Assembly (NCBI GenBank): GCA_017302015.1
Contig: JAFLEE010000031.1
Location: 1-50,335, forward strand
From: Spirochaetota bacterium
Lineage (GTDB): Bacteria; Spirochaetota; UBA12135; COTS27; JAFLEE01
Length of the DNA: 50,335 nucleotides
Reading direction: 5' to 3'
Position 1 is the first letter of the stretch. The number at the start of each line of letters is the position of its first letter. A program made the position numbers and the translations under genes. Positions 8,152 to 17,200 of the stretch are shown here, in pieces. The notes below the pieces were generated by a model. It was not told the DNA's origin, did no database searches, and was given only the letters and a program-made list of their open reading frames with translations.

Positions 8152-8940
8152 ATGCGCATCCTCCTCGTTCAGCACGACCCCGCGGGCGGAGAACCCGAAA
8201 GGGAACGCGTTCGCCTCCGGGAACGCCTCGATGCGGAACTCCCCCGCCCCGGAGACCTCGTGCTCCTTCCCGAACTCGCCACCACCGGCTTCCAGCCCGG
8301 GATGGCCGATTCCCTCGAATTGCGCGAGTCGGCGAAGAAGGATCTCGCGTTCTATGCCGATCAGGCAAAACGCCGAGAATCCTGGGTGCTCGCGGGGATC
8401 CTCGACGCCTCGGAAGGCCCCGGTAAATGGCGCAATCTGGCGGTGCTCTTCGACCCGACCGGCGCCGAGGCCGGGCGCTACGAGAAGATCCATCCGTTCT
8501 CCTTCAGCGGCGAGCACGAGGCCTTCCCGGGGGGGGAGACGACGACGGTGTGGGAGGTCGACGGTTGGCGCCTCCAACCCGCCGTGTGCTACGACCTCCG
8601 CTTTCCCGAACTCTTCCGGGCGCGCCTGGGCGATGGGGTGAACGCCTTCGCCGTCATCGCCAATTGGCCCGAATCGCGCCGGCGCCATTGGGAGACACTC
8701 CTCTCCGCCCGCGCCATCGAGAACCAGGCCTTCCTCTTCGCCGTGAACACCACCGGCACGGCCTTCGGCACCCGCTATTTCGGCGGGTCGCGCGTGGTGA
8801 ATCCGAAGGGCGAGACCATGCTCACGGCCGACGGCGATCCAGGGATCTACGCGGTGAACGCCTATCCCGACGAAGCCGCAAAATGGCGCGAGGCCTTTCC
8901 CGCGCTTATGGATCGGAAACGCGGCGGATTTTACGCCTAA
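8152..8940 (+). CDS. Nitrilase-family carbon-nitrogen hydrolase (omega-amidase-like)
   Basis: Members hydrolyse amides through a Glu-Lys-Cys triad. All three residues are visible: E41 in LPELATTGF, K112 in YEKIHPFSF and C146 in VCYDLRFPELFR. The 262-aa length and the CYDLRFPELFR motif are closest to the YafV/NIT2 omega-amidase group, which acts on alpha-keto acid amides such as alpha-ketoglutaramate. True nitrilases usually have a different residue pattern around the cysteine. The gene follows the palindrome array and precedes a regulator on the same strand by 92 bases. Substrate is inferred from family only. Confidence 0.88.
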   Translation: MRILLVQHDPAGGEPERERVRLRERLDAELPRPGDLVLLPELATTGFQPGMADSLELRESAKKDLAFYADQAKRRESWVLAGILDASEGPGKWRNLAVLFDPTGAEAGRYEKIHPFSFSGEHEAFPGGETTTVWEVDGWRLQPAVCYDLRFPELFRARLGDGVNAFAVIANWPESRRRHWETLLSARAIENQAFLFAVNTTGTAFGTRYFGGSRVVNPKGETMLTADGDPGIYAVNAYPDEAAKWREAFPALMDRKRGGFYA

Positions 8941-9032
8941 GCCGGGATCCGTGCGCGATCCCGGCGAAACGGCACCCGATCGCGCCTCCCCCGCCGAAAC
9001 GCCCCCACCCTGATTTGAGGACGCCCCTGCAC

Positions 9033-10268
9033 ATGCTGAAGATCGCCGTGATCAACGGCTATAACCACTGGAGCCATTCCCTCCCCAACGAGTATTGGGT
9101 AAAAATTCTTTCCGGCATCCACGATATCGTTTCGGCCGAGGGCCTCCCCCTCGCCTGCCTCGATTTGGGGGACCTCGCGGGGCGCGCTTGGAGCGCGTCC
9201 CCCTTCGCCGGATTCATCGGGGCCATCCCGAGCAGCCATGCGGCCCTCGGCGCCGAGTGGGCCCGCGCCCGCAAGAGAGTGCCCTGCGTCTCGATCATGT
9301 CGTGCGAGGACGGAGACCGTGTGGCCTATGTGGGCCCCGACGAAGCCCTCGCGATGCGCGAGATCGCGGACCATCTCGCGCGCGAGGGGCACGCCTCCTG
9401 TTTCTTCGCGGCATTGAGCGCGGAGCGCTTCAGCGCCGCGCGGCGCGCGTCGTTCCTACGCTTCGCCGGGGAGAAGAAGATCGCCGCCGAGGCCCTCGAC
9501 TACGCGCCCCTATACGGAAAAGTCCGCGACCGCGCCCCCGACGAGGCGGCCAGGGAACTCCTCAAGATGGCCCTTCGGCGCCGTCCGCGCGCGATCGTCT
9601 TCGATTCCGACTTTTTCGCTTCGCGGTTCCAACGGGCGGCCATCGCGGGGGGGATGCGCGTCCCCGAAGACTTCGCCCTGGTCGGCATGAATGATGCCCC
9701 CGAGCATCCCTTGAAGGTCCCCTTAAGCACGATCCGCCATGACGGCGCCATGATTGGACGGGAAGCCGCGCGTCTTCTCCTCGCTCGCCTGAGGGGCGAA
9801 CCCACGAGGCCGCGGGTCTTGGTGGCCTCGTCCCTCATCATCCGGCGTTCTTCCCTGGGCCGGAGCCTCCTCGGAGGATCGCCGGCCCAATTCAGGGAGT
9901 TCGTCCAGGCCCAGATCCGCGAGCATTTCGCCTTCCCCGAGACCCTCCGCCTTTTACCCCAGACGCTGGCGATGACGCCGGCCACCTTCTCCCGGAGGTT
10001 CAAGGAGGCCTTCGGCGCGGGCTTCGTATCGCACGTCAACCGCCACCGCATCGCCCAGGCCGCCCACCTGCTCGCGTCCACCGACGATTCGATCCTCACC
10101 ATCGCGCTGGGCACCGGCTTCAATAGCCACACCCATTTCATGACGTTCTTCCGCAGGGAGAAGGGCTGCACCCCCAGCGAGTTCCGCGCGAAGCGGGGCC
10201 TCCGATGGAAGAAATCGTTGGATCGCGATGGCAAAGAACTTGTAGCCGGGCGCCACGAAAGGGACTAA
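9033..10268 (+). CDS. XylR-like AraC-family regulator with sugar-sensor domain
   Basis: The 411-aa protein joins a LacI/periplasmic-binding-type sensor to an AraC DNA-binding domain, the layout of E. coli XylR. Residues 1-270 form the sensor: IAVINGYNHW at the start and, near the end, the family motif VPEDFALVGMNDAPEHPLKVPLSTIRHD. The last 110 residues carry two helix-turn-helix units, with LAMTPATFSRRFKEAFGAGFVSHVNRHRIAQAAHLL and ALGTGFNSHTHFMTFFRREKGCTPSEFR typical of AraC. The ATG at 9033 is preceded by TTGAGGA 12 bases away. A longer in-frame reading overlaps the amidase gene and is not credible. It probably activates the adjacent glycoside hydrolase gene in response to a sugar. Confidence 0.88.
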   Translation: MLKIAVINGYNHWSHSLPNEYWVKILSGIHDIVSAEGLPLACLDLGDLAGRAWSASPFAGFIGAIPSSHAALGAEWARARKRVPCVSIMSCEDGDRVAYVGPDEALAMREIADHLAREGHASCFFAALSAERFSAARRASFLRFAGEKKIAAEALDYAPLYGKVRDRAPDEAARELLKMALRRRPRAIVFDSDFFASRFQRAAIAGGMRVPEDFALVGMNDAPEHPLKVPLSTIRHDGAMIGREAARLLLARLRGEPTRPRVLVASSLIIRRSSLGRSLLGGSPAQFREFVQAQIREHFAFPETLRLLPQTLAMTPATFSRRFKEAFGAGFVSHVNRHRIAQAAHLLASTDDSILTIALGTGFNSHTHFMTFFRREKGCTPSEFRAKRGLRWKKSLDRDGKELVAGRHERD

Positions 10269-10301
10269 GCTTCTGCAACCCCCCTGTTCCCGGAGTTCGC
10301 A

Positions 10302-12659
10302 ATGCCTTTCCCCCGTTTGCATCGGCCTCTTTGCAATTTGATCCTCTTCCTCATCTTGGCCGAGGCCGCCCTTTTCCCCCAGCAGACGGCGGGCTGGAGG
10401 TGCTGGTTCAATGAGGGGAAAATTCCCGCAGGCTGGTCCAAGACCTCGGCGCTCGCCCTCACTCCATCAGCGGATTCCATCCAACTCCAAGGATCCAGTT
10501 GGGATGCCAAGATGTGGACCGCCCTCACGCTTCCGGCCGGAGAATACCTCCTTTCGGGGAAGGGTTCCGGTAAACTGAATGTCTACGTCCTCAGCAATAA
10601 CCCCTTCAAAGGGGGGAATTGGGGGAAAATCGCGGGCCTGATCAATCTTTCGGGCGCGACGGCGCGCATCGAGGAGAGGCCGTTCCGTTTCCTCGGGGGA
10701 GATACGATCATCGTCGCCCAGATCCAGGGACCCGCGGATTCGGCGGCCCTCCATTGGCTCGAGATCACCCCAAAGGCCGCGCCTCCCGCGGAGATCGCAC
10801 CCGTCGCCTCCGGTTCTCCCGTCGAATCCGTCATCACGGCCTTCCGTAAGGCGGTCGATGCTCCGACCCCATCCGCCACGGGGAAGCCCGTCCTCGACCT
10901 CGCGCGCCGCCTCGCCGCGCCGGGGGTGATCTCGATGGTCCCATTGGCCCCGCCGATCGTCATCGATGGGGACGCGGCCGATTGGGATTCCGTCCCCCTT
11001 GCCGGTTCCCTATCGACCGTCATCGGCCAACCCCCCGCATCGGAGAGCGACGCCTCCGTCACCTTCAAAGCGGCGATGTCCGAGGACTCGCTCTTCCTCC
11101 TTGTGCGCGTCTCCGATGACGCCCTCCAATTCGCGAAGCAGGCCGCGCCCTATATGAACGACTGCATCGAGTTGTTCTTCGATCCGTTGCTATCCCGCGC
11201 TCCCCGCTACGATGACAGCGCCATGCAGGTCTTCGTCACTTCGGAAACCGACGACCCCCGAGATCTCGTGGCGAAGGGAAAGGTCGCCATGCACGTCAAG
11301 GCGGTGCCCATGCGCGGGGGATGGGCCTTCGAGGCCTCCCTCCCCCTCTCCAATGACTTTTTCATCGCGCGCCCCGGGAACGGGCTCCCCATCGGCTTCA
11401 ATATTTCCTACAACGATAACGATCGCGGCCCCGGCCGCCTGCACAAACTGACCTGGAGCCGCCAGGACACCGGCGACGCCTCCTGGCAACGCACCGATGT
11501 CTTCGGCCTCCTCGTCGCCGAGGGCGAAACGCGGCGGGCGCTCACGCCCACCCTCCCCTCCCCCATGGTGGTGGTCCGTCGCCAAATGCGGTCCGCCGGC
11601 GAATCCTTCACGAACGCGGCCCTCCTCGGGAGCCTTCGGCCCGAGCCGCCCGTGGTGCGCGGCTTCATGTCCGGCCAACTCCAGGAAGGAAAGGCGTTCC
11701 GGGACATGCGGTCCTGGGGCGCGAATGTAGTGCGCCTCCAATTCGGGCCCGGCTACACGAACAAACGCGACCCCGATTACTGGAAGCCCGACCACCTCCC
11801 GCCGTTCCTCGATTGGCTCGAGCGCGCCGTCTCCAACGCCCGTGACGCCGGCATCCAGGTCGTCCTGGATTGCCATGGCCTCCCCACGGGGAAGGCCCCC
11901 GAGAGCGCCGCCTATTGGGGAGACCCCGATCTCGAGGGGGCGTTTTGCGGTCTTTGGAAAGCCATCGCCGCGCGTTTGACCCCGTACCGTAGCGCCATCT
12001 GGGGCTACGACCTCTACAACGAACCCCTCGACCGGGGCCAACTTCCCTACGCGCCCCGCGAGTGGCGCCCCCTGGCCGTGAAGATCATCAAGGCGATCCG
12101 AAGCGTCGATCCGAAGACGTGGATCATCTACGAGGTCGGCCCCGGCGGCGGGAACCGCGGTTTCGACGATTTATTGCCGCTGCCCGATGCGCGCGTCATC
12201 TATAGCGCCCACTTCTATGAGCCGGGCACCTTTACCCACCAGGGCGTTGAGAATCTCATGGATGCCGGGCTGCGCGTCGATGCCTCGCCCGCCGCCGTCG
12301 TCTACCCCGGCCTCATCAGCGGCCGGGAAATGAACCGGGAGGAACTCGAGCGGTCCCTCTCCGGGGTCATCGCCTTCCAAAACAAATGGCGGGTGCCCAT
12401 CTTTATCGGGGAGTTCAGCGTCATCGCTTGGGCCCCGGTTCCCAGTGCCGTCGCCTGGTTGACCGACGTCATCGGTCTCTTCGAGAAATACCATTGGTCT
12501 TGGGCCTACCACGCCTTCCGTGAATACACCGGATGGAGCTTGGAACACGAGGAAGGCCTCTTCCCCGGGAAGGGCAAATCGCCCGCGCCAGCGACCCGGG
12601 AGACCGAACGCGCCAAGGTCGTCAAAGCCGGCCTCGCCCGCAATCGCGGCGCACCCTAG
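10302..12659 (+). CDS. Secreted CBM9-like / GH5-like glycoside hydrolase
   Basis: This 785-aa exported enzyme starts with a hydrophobic signal segment (NLILFLILAEAALF). A beta domain spans about 31-155. Residues about 215-405 resemble a family 9 carbohydrate-binding module (PPIVIDGDAADWDSVPLAG ... DDALQFAKQAAPYMNDCIELFFDP). The C-terminal part, about 440-760, is a TIM-barrel of the GH5 cellulase type. It has GANVVRLQFG, VVLDCHG, the acid/base E574 in YDLYNEP, SAHFYEPG, and the nucleophile E704 in FIGEFS. Both catalytic glutamates are present. The start is supported by CGGAG 7 bases upstream. GH5 members act on cellulose, mannan or related beta-glycans; the exact substrate cannot be read from the sequence. 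Confidence 0.88.
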   Translation: MPFPRLHRPLCNLILFLILAEAALFPQQTAGWRCWFNEGKIPAGWSKTSALALTPSADSIQLQGSSWDAKMWTALTLPAGEYLLSGKGSGKLNVYVLSNNPFKGGNWGKIAGLINLSGATARIEERPFRFLGGDTIIVAQIQGPADSAALHWLEITPKAAPPAEIAPVASGSPVESVITAFRKAVDAPTPSATGKPVLDLARRLAAPGVISMVPLAPPIVIDGDAADWDSVPLAGSLSTVIGQPPASESDASVTFKAAMSEDSLFLLVRVSDDALQFAKQAAPYMNDCIELFFDPLLSRAPRYDDSAMQVFVTSETDDPRDLVAKGKVAMHVKAVPMRGGWAFEASLPLSNDFFIARPGNGLPIGFNISYNDNDRGPGRLHKLTWSRQDTGDASWQRTDVFGLLVAEGETRRALTPTLPSPMVVVRRQMRSAGESFTNAALLGSLRPEPPVVRGFMSGQLQEGKAFRDMRSWGANVVRLQFGPGYTNKRDPDYWKPDHLPPFLDWLERAVSNARDAGIQVVLDCHGLPTGKAPESAAYWGDPDLEGAFCGLWKAIAARLTPYRSAIWGYDLYNEPLDRGQLPYAPREWRPLAVKIIKAIRSVDPKTWIIYEVGPGGGNRGFDDLLPLPDARVIYSAHFYEPGTFTHQGVENLMDAGLRVDASPAAVVYPGLISGREMNREELERSLSGVIAFQNKWRVPIFIGEFSVIAWAPVPSAVAWLTDVIGLFEKYHWSWAYHAFREYTGWSLEHEEGLFPGKGKSPAPATRETERAKVVKAGLARNRGAP

Positions 12660-12721
12660 CCAACGACGCATGAAACCCACCCCATGATCCAAGGCGGAAA
12701 AGGTGCGCGCCCGTCGCGTGC

Positions 12722-12750
12722 TTGACATGTAATATAACATTTGTTATATT
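12722..12750 (+). promoter_or_regulatory. Consensus promoter of the TetR gene
   Basis: TTGACA (12722-12727) and TATATT (12745-12750) are spaced 17 bases apart. The tetR ATG is 9 bases after the -10 box, leaving a leader of about two bases. It is the closest match to a sigma-70 promoter in the window. Confidence 0.8.
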
Positions 12751-12756
12751 ACATGT
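12725..12756. promoter_or_regulatory. TetR-type operator covering the promoter
   Basis: This is a perfect inverted repeat with 14-bp arms (ACATGTAATATAAC and its complement) around ATTT. It covers part of the -35 box and the whole -10 box, as expected for autorepression by the TetR-family protein that starts at 12760. The AT-rich palindrome stands out against high-GC surroundings. Confidence 0.8.
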
Positions 12757-12759
12757 GTT

Positions 12760-13341
12760 ATGCCCCCAAAGGAAATGTTCACCCTCGAAAAAGTCGTCGA
12801 CGCCGCCTTTTCCATCCTAAGAAAATCGGGCTGGCCGGCGGTCACCGCGCGGGCCATCGCCAAGGCCCTGAAATCCTCCACCATGCCGGTGTATTCCGCC
12901 ATGGGCTCGATGGAGGCCCTCGAGGCTGCGCTCAAGAGAAAAGCCCTCGTGCGCCTCGCCGAATACCAGGCCCGGCCCTACACCGAGAATGAATTCCTCA
13001 ATCTCGGCGTCGGCCAGGTGCGCTTCGCCCGGGATGAACCCTCGCTCTACCGGTTTCTCCTCCTCGAGAGCCCCATCCCCCTTTCGGCCCACGACCAAAA
13101 GGAACTACGCGGGGAGGTGGTGCGCCTCCTCGGCCGGCCCTTCCCGGTGAAGACCTATTTCGGCGGGCTCCAGACCGGCGCCTTCGACGCCATCGCGCTG
13201 AAGGGATGGATCTTCACCCATGGCTTGGCCATGGGCCTGATGAACGGCAACCTTCCCCCCATGGACGATGCGCGGCTCATCGAACTCCTCTCCGATGCCG
13301 GGCTCGCCTTCTTCGAATCGGAAAAAAAAAAGAACCCCTAG
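12760..13341 (+). CDS. TetR-family transcriptional repressor
   Basis: The 193-aa protein has a TetR DNA-binding domain at residues 5-55. LEKVVDAAFSILRKSGWPAVTARAIAKALKSSTMPVYSAMGSMEAL matches the family layout, including the recognition helix and the Tyr-containing start of helix 4. The C-terminal 130 residues form the variable ligand-binding part. The start codon lies only a few bases downstream of the expected transcription start; ATG at 12775 is an alternative with an AAAGGA that is too close to be a good ribosome-binding site. The gene probably represses itself and the membrane protein that follows 9 bases later. The ligand is unknown. Confidence 0.88.
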   Translation: MPPKEMFTLEKVVDAAFSILRKSGWPAVTARAIAKALKSSTMPVYSAMGSMEALEAALKRKALVRLAEYQARPYTENEFLNLGVGQVRFARDEPSLYRFLLLESPIPLSAHDQKELRGEVVRLLGRPFPVKTYFGGLQTGAFDAIALKGWIFTHGLAMGLMNGNLPPMDDARLIELLSDAGLAFFESEKKKNP

Positions 13342-13350
13342 GAGCGCCCC

Positions 13351-14247
13351 ATGTCCCCCACCCGAATGGCCATCCGTTTCCTCGGCCTCTGGCTCGCCTA
13401 CACGGCGGGCTACCTCGCCAGTTCTGGCCTTGCCTGGATGGGCATGGAACTCCCCATCCCCCCCGGCCAAGCCGCCACCACCTTCGGTCTGACTTGTGTC
13501 CTCACCGGCGCCGACGCCCTCTTGGCGGGCTTCCTCACGCTGCGCTCCGCCTGGCGGGGCCCGAAACTCGTCCTGGGCCTCTTCACCGCCTATTTCGGCG
13601 TCGCTGGCCTGCTTGCCCAAATCGAAACGCTGGTATTCCTCAAGCAACTCGTCAATGTCATCCCCGATGGGGCCTTTCCCCACATCCTAGCGGGGATCGC
13701 GATGCACGCGGCCCTGCTCGCGGTACTGGCGCCCCTCTTCTTCGGGAAGCTCCGTGGCGCCAGCGAGGCCAATCCCGACGCCGCCTGGCTGCGTATGCCC
13801 ATGGGCGCCTGGGCCTGGAAACTCGCGCTGGGCGCCGCGGGCTACGTGGTCATCTACCTGGCGTTCGGGATGTGGGTCGCGGTGCCCCTCGCCGGGGACG
13901 TGTTCCAACAATTCTACAAGGGGCTCGTCCTTCCCCCCTGGTTCCTCCCCTTCCAATTCGCCCGCGGTCTCGGGTGGGTCGCGGTGTCTCTGCCGGTGTT
14001 CTTCCTCATGCGCGGCTCGCCCCGCGTGGCGGCCGTGGCGGTGGCGATCCTCTACCCGACCTTCCTCGGGCTCCCCTTGATCCTGCCGAACCCGTTCTTC
14101 CCCGACCGCATGCGCCTCGCCCATTTGGCGGAAACCCTCAGTTCCGGGATCGTCCTGGGGGGATGGGTGTACTTCGTCCTCTCCCTCGGCCGGCGAAACC
14201 AAACGATCAAGAACCCCGCCGGCGCTCCGGCTTCGACCGTTCCCTGA
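13351..14247 (+). CDS. Integral membrane protein of unknown function
   Basis: I do not recognise the family. The 298-aa protein is hydrophobic along most of its length, with about eight likely membrane segments, for example around residues 7-30, 40-62, 67-90, 112-130, 160-180 and 215-245. It has no signature of a known transporter family that I can identify. It starts 9 bases after the TetR stop with TAGGAG as ribosome-binding site, so the two genes form an operon. Membrane proteins linked to a TetR gene are often pumps or lipid-related proteins, but that is inference. Confidence 0.75.
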   Translation: MSPTRMAIRFLGLWLAYTAGYLASSGLAWMGMELPIPPGQAATTFGLTCVLTGADALLAGFLTLRSAWRGPKLVLGLFTAYFGVAGLLAQIETLVFLKQLVNVIPDGAFPHILAGIAMHAALLAVLAPLFFGKLRGASEANPDAAWLRMPMGAWAWKLALGAAGYVVIYLAFGMWVAVPLAGDVFQQFYKGLVLPPWFLPFQFARGLGWVAVSLPVFFLMRGSPRVAAVAVAILYPTFLGLPLILPNPFFPDRMRLAHLAETLSSGIVLGGWVYFVLSLGRRNQTIKNPAGAPASTVP

Positions 14248-14289
14248 TCCGTCCACGCGGCGGGGCCGCGGAACCCGAGCCGATGGGCC

Positions 14290-17200
14290 TTACGGCCCCG
14301 TCGCCTCCAACTCGAAATAGAGGGCCGGGCCCGATGCCAGGGCGGCGGTATCGATGCGCACGCTCGCCTGGCCCGGGCTCACGGCGACCGACAGGGGCTC
14401 GCGGCGGGCCCCGTTGATCGCCAGCACGTGTCCCTTCATGGCGGCTGCGCCCTCCCTTTGGAAGGTCAATTCAAGTTTCCCGGTCTCGACCAGTACCGGC
14501 AGGGTACCCAGGCGCTTCAAGACGACGCGGTCGGCGCTCGTCTCATGCCCCGAGTTCACCGCATCGGTGGCGTAGACGAGCAGGAGCCGACGGCTTCGGG
14601 GGATGTCGAGACCGTCGAGGGAAAAGAGCCCGATCGCGGCGGCCGTGCTGGTGCCCCCCTTCAGGATCGCCCCCGCCTTCCCGGTCACCCCCGGCTTGAT
14701 CGCCACGCCGCAGGCCGTGGGGCTGGCGACGCTCATGCGCTGGATCCCCGTTTCGAGGAAGATCTCGCCGGTATCGCTTTCGTATTGGCCGCGCTCCACA
14801 TCGCTGCGATTCTCGGCGGGCAGGATCCCGCGGGCGCGGAGGGCCGAGAGGATCTGCGCCATGGTGTCGCTCGAGCCTTCGGCGGTGGTGGCCGTGAGGC
14901 TCGTGGCGAGGACCTCGCCCACGCGCTCGGGCCGGAGGCTGAGATGGGCCTTCGGCGCCGGCGGGATCCCCTCGGGTACGGGCCGCCCCTCGTAGCGCAG
15001 GCCGAGCCCGCAGACGAGGGCGGCGCGGGTCACCCCGCTCTCGATGGCCTTGAGGGCGTTGGCGCCCTTGAATACCCAAGCGTCGTCGAGCACCTGCTCC
15101 ACCCGATGGGTCGATGGGCGCAGCACCCCCGGGGCGAAGAATCGGGTCGCCATCACCTGCGCGGCCCGGCTGATGGGGTCCCGTCCCACGCAGAAATCTT
15201 CCATCTGCATCTCATGGCGGAGGATGACGGCTTGGGCGTGCACGGTGATGGCCGGGATATCCTGGAGGGCGGCATAGGCCGGGAAGAGGATGCCTTCCTC
15301 GTGGCGATAGCGGCCCCAATAGGGCGCGCCGTACTCCGTGATGAAGAAGGGCCGGTCCCAGAAGCGCGCCGCGAGCCGGGTGCGGAAATAGCCGCCGGCC
15401 CCGGCGATCATGCCGTCTTGCTGCCCCCGCGAACCCGGGTTCGCCTTGTCGGAAGGATGCCCGTGGTAGCCATGGTTGGCCACCGCCGTGGTGCGGCAAT
15501 GGACCGCATGGTGCAGGTACTGGCTGAGCACGTCGAATTGGACGACGAGGCCCCGGTAGCCGATCGCCTTGAGTTCCCCGAGGTACCACGCGGCCATCCC
15601 GTCCACCAATTGGAAAAGGAAGCCGCAGATATCCTCGGCCCGCTCCCCCCCGGCGGCGAGATCCCCGGAAGTGTAGAAGGCGGCTTCCTGGGCGGAGGCG
15701 GCCTTCCAGCGTTCGGCCAGGAGGCCCTGCTTCCCGGCGTACCGGGCGGCCAAATAGGCGCGCCACTTCGCGAGGGCGGCGGGCTGGAAACCGGGATGAT
15801 TGAAGGTGAGATTCCCCCCGAGGCCCAAGTCCTGCTCGTTGAAGCAGGTGAAATAGACGACCATGGGATCCTTGGCCAAGCTCGTGCGCGTGTAGGGGTT
15901 CTCGTGGGTCAGGAGCCTGCGCACGCCCTCGCTCCAGGATTTCCGCGCGCCCTCCTCCACCAGGAGCCGCTCGTAATTTCGCTCGGCCATGCCCTCCGTC
16001 CAGCCGACCGCCCGGTAGCCGATGAAGCTCGCCCCATCGATCCCCACATAGACCCCCGCGGCCTTGAGCCGCGAAACGAGGTACTCGAAGCGATCGTGGT
16101 GGACCGGGTTGAACTCGGCGTCGCGCGTCGCCTTGGACATCAGGTAGAGGTCGACGGCCTGCAGCCGGACCTGGTTATAGCCCTGGCGGCGCACCAGGGC
16201 GACCCATTGGTCGATATTCGACCGGGTCTCCTCCTCGGTGGCGGCCGCGAGGTTCGCCCCCCGCTTCTCGAACAGGTGGTTGACGAGGATCTGGAAGGAA
16301 AAGAAACGCAGCGGGGATTTCGGGCGTCCCTCGAAAGCCAGCCCCCCGCCGGGCAGCACTTGGACCGCTCCGAAACGCCCGGCCGGGCCCTCCTCCACTT
16401 GCCGCGAAAAATCCAGGGCGCTGCCGGGAACCACCTGCACATCCGTGAGATCGATCACCTTCCACTGGTCGCCGACCTGGGGCCGCCAGAGATTCTCCTT
16501 GGGCAGCGGCAAATCGCGGGCGCTGAGGGTGGCGCCTACCACGATCCAGGTGGAATCCCCCGCGGTGGCCAGGGTCACGGCCTCCACCGCCAGCGCCTCG
16601 CCCAAGTCGAACCTTGAAAGGTAGAGCCCCACCGAACTGCTGCGGTTCGGCTGTCGATAGACCACGGCGCCGTTGCTCACCGTGCCGGCGCCCCACCAAT
16701 CGGCCACATCCCGCCCGCTTAAGACCTCGAAGGTCTTTTCCGCGCCGCCCGAGAGTCGGACGCGGACGGTGCCCACGGGCCCCTTGCCCGAGTTATAGCA
16801 GGTGGTATGGAGCAGGTAGAGATAGCGCGCCGTCACCGCCGCCTTCGGGGCGAGGCGCGCCTCGGAAAGGGCCGATGAAAACCGCGCGCCGCGGAAACTG
16901 AGCACCGAGCTCCCCCCGTTCGATTCCGGGTCGATGACCTGGAACGGCACGCCGCCGAAATCGTCCTGTCGGAAATCGAATTGCCGGAGATCGTTGTCGG
17001 GGCCCTGGTCGCTCCAACCGCCCCGGCCATCGCCGGCCACCTCGTCGCGGAACCCCATATTGGCCTGGGACCTAAGGTCGAGGCAGGTCGCCCAGCCCTC
17101 GGCGATGGAGAGGTCCATGGCGTTGGGTTTGCGCGCCCAAAAACTAAGGGCGAGGGTCTCGCCTTTCTTCACCGGGATGCTCTGGTGGAGGACCCCGTCG

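Noticed and set aside
8427-10268. 613-aa version of the AraC-type regulator
   Set aside because: The first 202 residues overlap the amidase gene in another frame and are Arg-rich. The sensor domain begins at the ATG at 9033.
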